Shown one piece after another: positions 63,184-64,000 of a DNA stretch of 64,000 bases (the first letter of the stretch is position 1; each line of letters starts with the position of its first letter). Source of the stretch: Acidisarcina sp963790505 (GTDB lineage Bacteria > Acidobacteriota > Terriglobia > Terriglobales > Acidobacteriaceae); assembly GCA_963790505.1 (NCBI GenBank), contig CAWBOT010000002.1, positions 124,001-188,000 on the forward strand, read 5' to 3'. Made by a program: the position numbers and the translations under genes. The notes beneath the pieces were generated by a model. The model was not told where the DNA came from and searched no databases. It was given only the letters and a program-made list of their open reading frames with translations.

Positions 63184-64000
63184 ATGGGCCAAACGGGCGC
63201 GGGTCGCAATCGCAATGCGTTGGGCTATGCGGCTTGCGCGGCGGCGGGTTGTCTTTGGAGCACCGGGTTTTACTTCGGAAAGATTGCCCTGCGCGAGATG
63301 GGCGTGGGGCACATGGTGCTCTATCGCTTCCTGTTCGCGAGCCTGGGGCTGCTGCCGACCCTGTTACAGCGAGGTGGTCGCAGCTCAGAGCTGAACGGGA
63401 GGGAATGGCGGGCGCTGCTGGTCGCGTCGTTCCTCGGCGTGCCGGTGCAGTTTCTGATCCAGTTCTGGGGGCTCAAGCTCACCAACGTTTCGCACGCCTG
63501 CCTGATGGTTGGGACGATGCCCGTCATTCTGGCGGTGGGCGCGACGATCTTCAGCCATGAGCGGCTCGACCGGCTGGGATGGCTGGCGCTCATTGGCTCG
63601 ACAGCAGGCGTGGGCCTGATTGTGTTTGGCGGCGCCGGCGGAGCACACCTGGCAAGTGGAACGGACAACGGGGGCGCCAGCAATGCGCCGGGGCTGGCTG
63701 GGGATCTGCTGGTAGTCGCCTCCATGTTCGTCGCGCTGGGCTGGATCCTGATCAATCAGCGGCTGATGAAGAAGCATTCTCCACTGGTGATTACGACTTA
63801 TGGCGTCTTTTCGGGGACGGCGATGATGGCGGCGTGGGTGCTGGTGGTGGATGGGCTGCCTCCGATACGCGGCATCAGTCTGAATGTGTGGCTGGCGCTG
63901 GCGGCGAGCGGCATATTGTGTACAGCTACCACGACGCTGCTGTGGAACTGGGGGATTCATCATGTGCCGGCTTCGCGCGCCGGCGTCTTTCTAAATATCG
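63184..64000 (+). CDS. EamA-type (DMT superfamily) transporter, 3' partial
   Basis: An open frame from ATG 63184 runs off the right end of the window, giving at least 272 residues. It shows alternating hydrophobic segments of the EamA duplicated-helix plan: CLWSTGFYFGKIALREMGVGH, FLFASLGLLPTLLQ, GLKLTNVSHACLMVGTMPVI, and in the second repeat LVVASMFVALGWILINQRLM, GTAMMAAWVLVV and NWGIHHVPASRAGVFL. These transporters export amino acids, metabolites or drugs; the substrate is unknown. It is divergent from cdd. Confidence 0.85.
   Translation, partial: MGQTGAGRNRNALGYAACAAAGCLWSTGFYFGKIALREMGVGHMVLYRFLFASLGLLPTLLQRGGRSSELNGREWRALLVASFLGVPVQFLIQFWGLKLTNVSHACLMVGTMPVILAVGATIFSHERLDRLGWLALIGSTAGVGLIVFGGAGGAHLASGTDNGGASNAPGLAGDLLVVASMFVALGWILINQRLMKKHSPLVITTYGVFSGTAMMAAWVLVVDGLPPIRGISLNVWLALAASGILCTATTTLLWNWGIHHVPASRAGVFLNI

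Overview
The window looks like the chromosome of an acidobacterium, probably of the Terriglobales/Acidobacteriaceae type (Granulicella/Terriglobus/Edaphobacter-like). This is inferred from high GC, many GTG/TTG starts, small exported beta-rich proteins of the 'IPFDF' kind, a stand-alone winged-helix regulator, short intergenic palindromic repeats, and the gene order tig-clpP-clpX-lon. No phage, insertion sequence, rRNA or CRISPR array was seen. One tRNA gene (Gly, anticodon CCC) is present.

Layout. 0-8 kb: a NatB-like ABC permease entering from the left edge, a DUF374 acyltransferase, queA, an acyltransferase-3 membrane enzyme, and polA broken by many one-base indels. 7-13.4 kb: PD40 exported protein, pyrF, RlpA-like protein, thiD, a 49-aa ORF, a DUF930-like exported protein and type II NADH dehydrogenase. 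13.4-15.7 kb: a small accessory patch with an excisionase-type HTH antitoxin and PIN toxin behind an operator-like palindrome, then a membrane-anchored Mrr-type nuclease with zinc-binding clusters. 15.9-25.4 kb: ilvE, a small exported protein, a winged-helix regulator, MarC, a four-gene operon (ABC ATPase, permease, DesK-like kinase, DesR-like regulator), PilZ, ychF and a DinB-like protein. 25.9-31.4 kb: two large, divergent, exported proteins of unknown function, an ester-cyclase-like gene and a YflT-like stress protein.

31.5-37.9 kb is a proteostasis cluster (trigger factor, ClpP, ClpX, Lon, all on the minus strand); the trigger factor has an unusual histidine-rich N-terminus and a good sigma-70 promoter. 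38-50.5 kb carries a ribbon-helix-helix gene coupled to an exported protein, an aldose-epimerase-like lipoprotein, a family-5 uracil-DNA glycosylase, DUF3309, tRNA-Gly, a cupin, a Kef/Nha-type antiporter, a MazEF-like pair, an aspartate aminotransferase, pgsA, an aldo/keto reductase and a patatin/outer-membrane-barrel protein. Many genes in this belt carry single-base frameshifts. 50.7-64 kb: phenylalanine hydroxylase overlapping a BNR-repeat protein, phoU, a lipoprotein, a deoxyhypusine-synthase-like enzyme, an S1/P1 nuclease, DUF2062, and a nucleoside-salvage group (purine nucleoside phosphorylase; cdd-deoA-nupC) around an exported amidase, ending in a truncated EamA transporter.

Most of the window is ordinary core genome. 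The most interesting parts are the HTH/PIN plus membrane-Mrr patch, the pair of large unknown exported proteins (one with a duplicated module), the RHH gene with a palindrome inside its promoter, the His-rich trigger factor, and the uneven clustering of +/-1 indels, which looks more like residual sequence error than gene decay. I could not confirm any single undescribed system from sequence alone.
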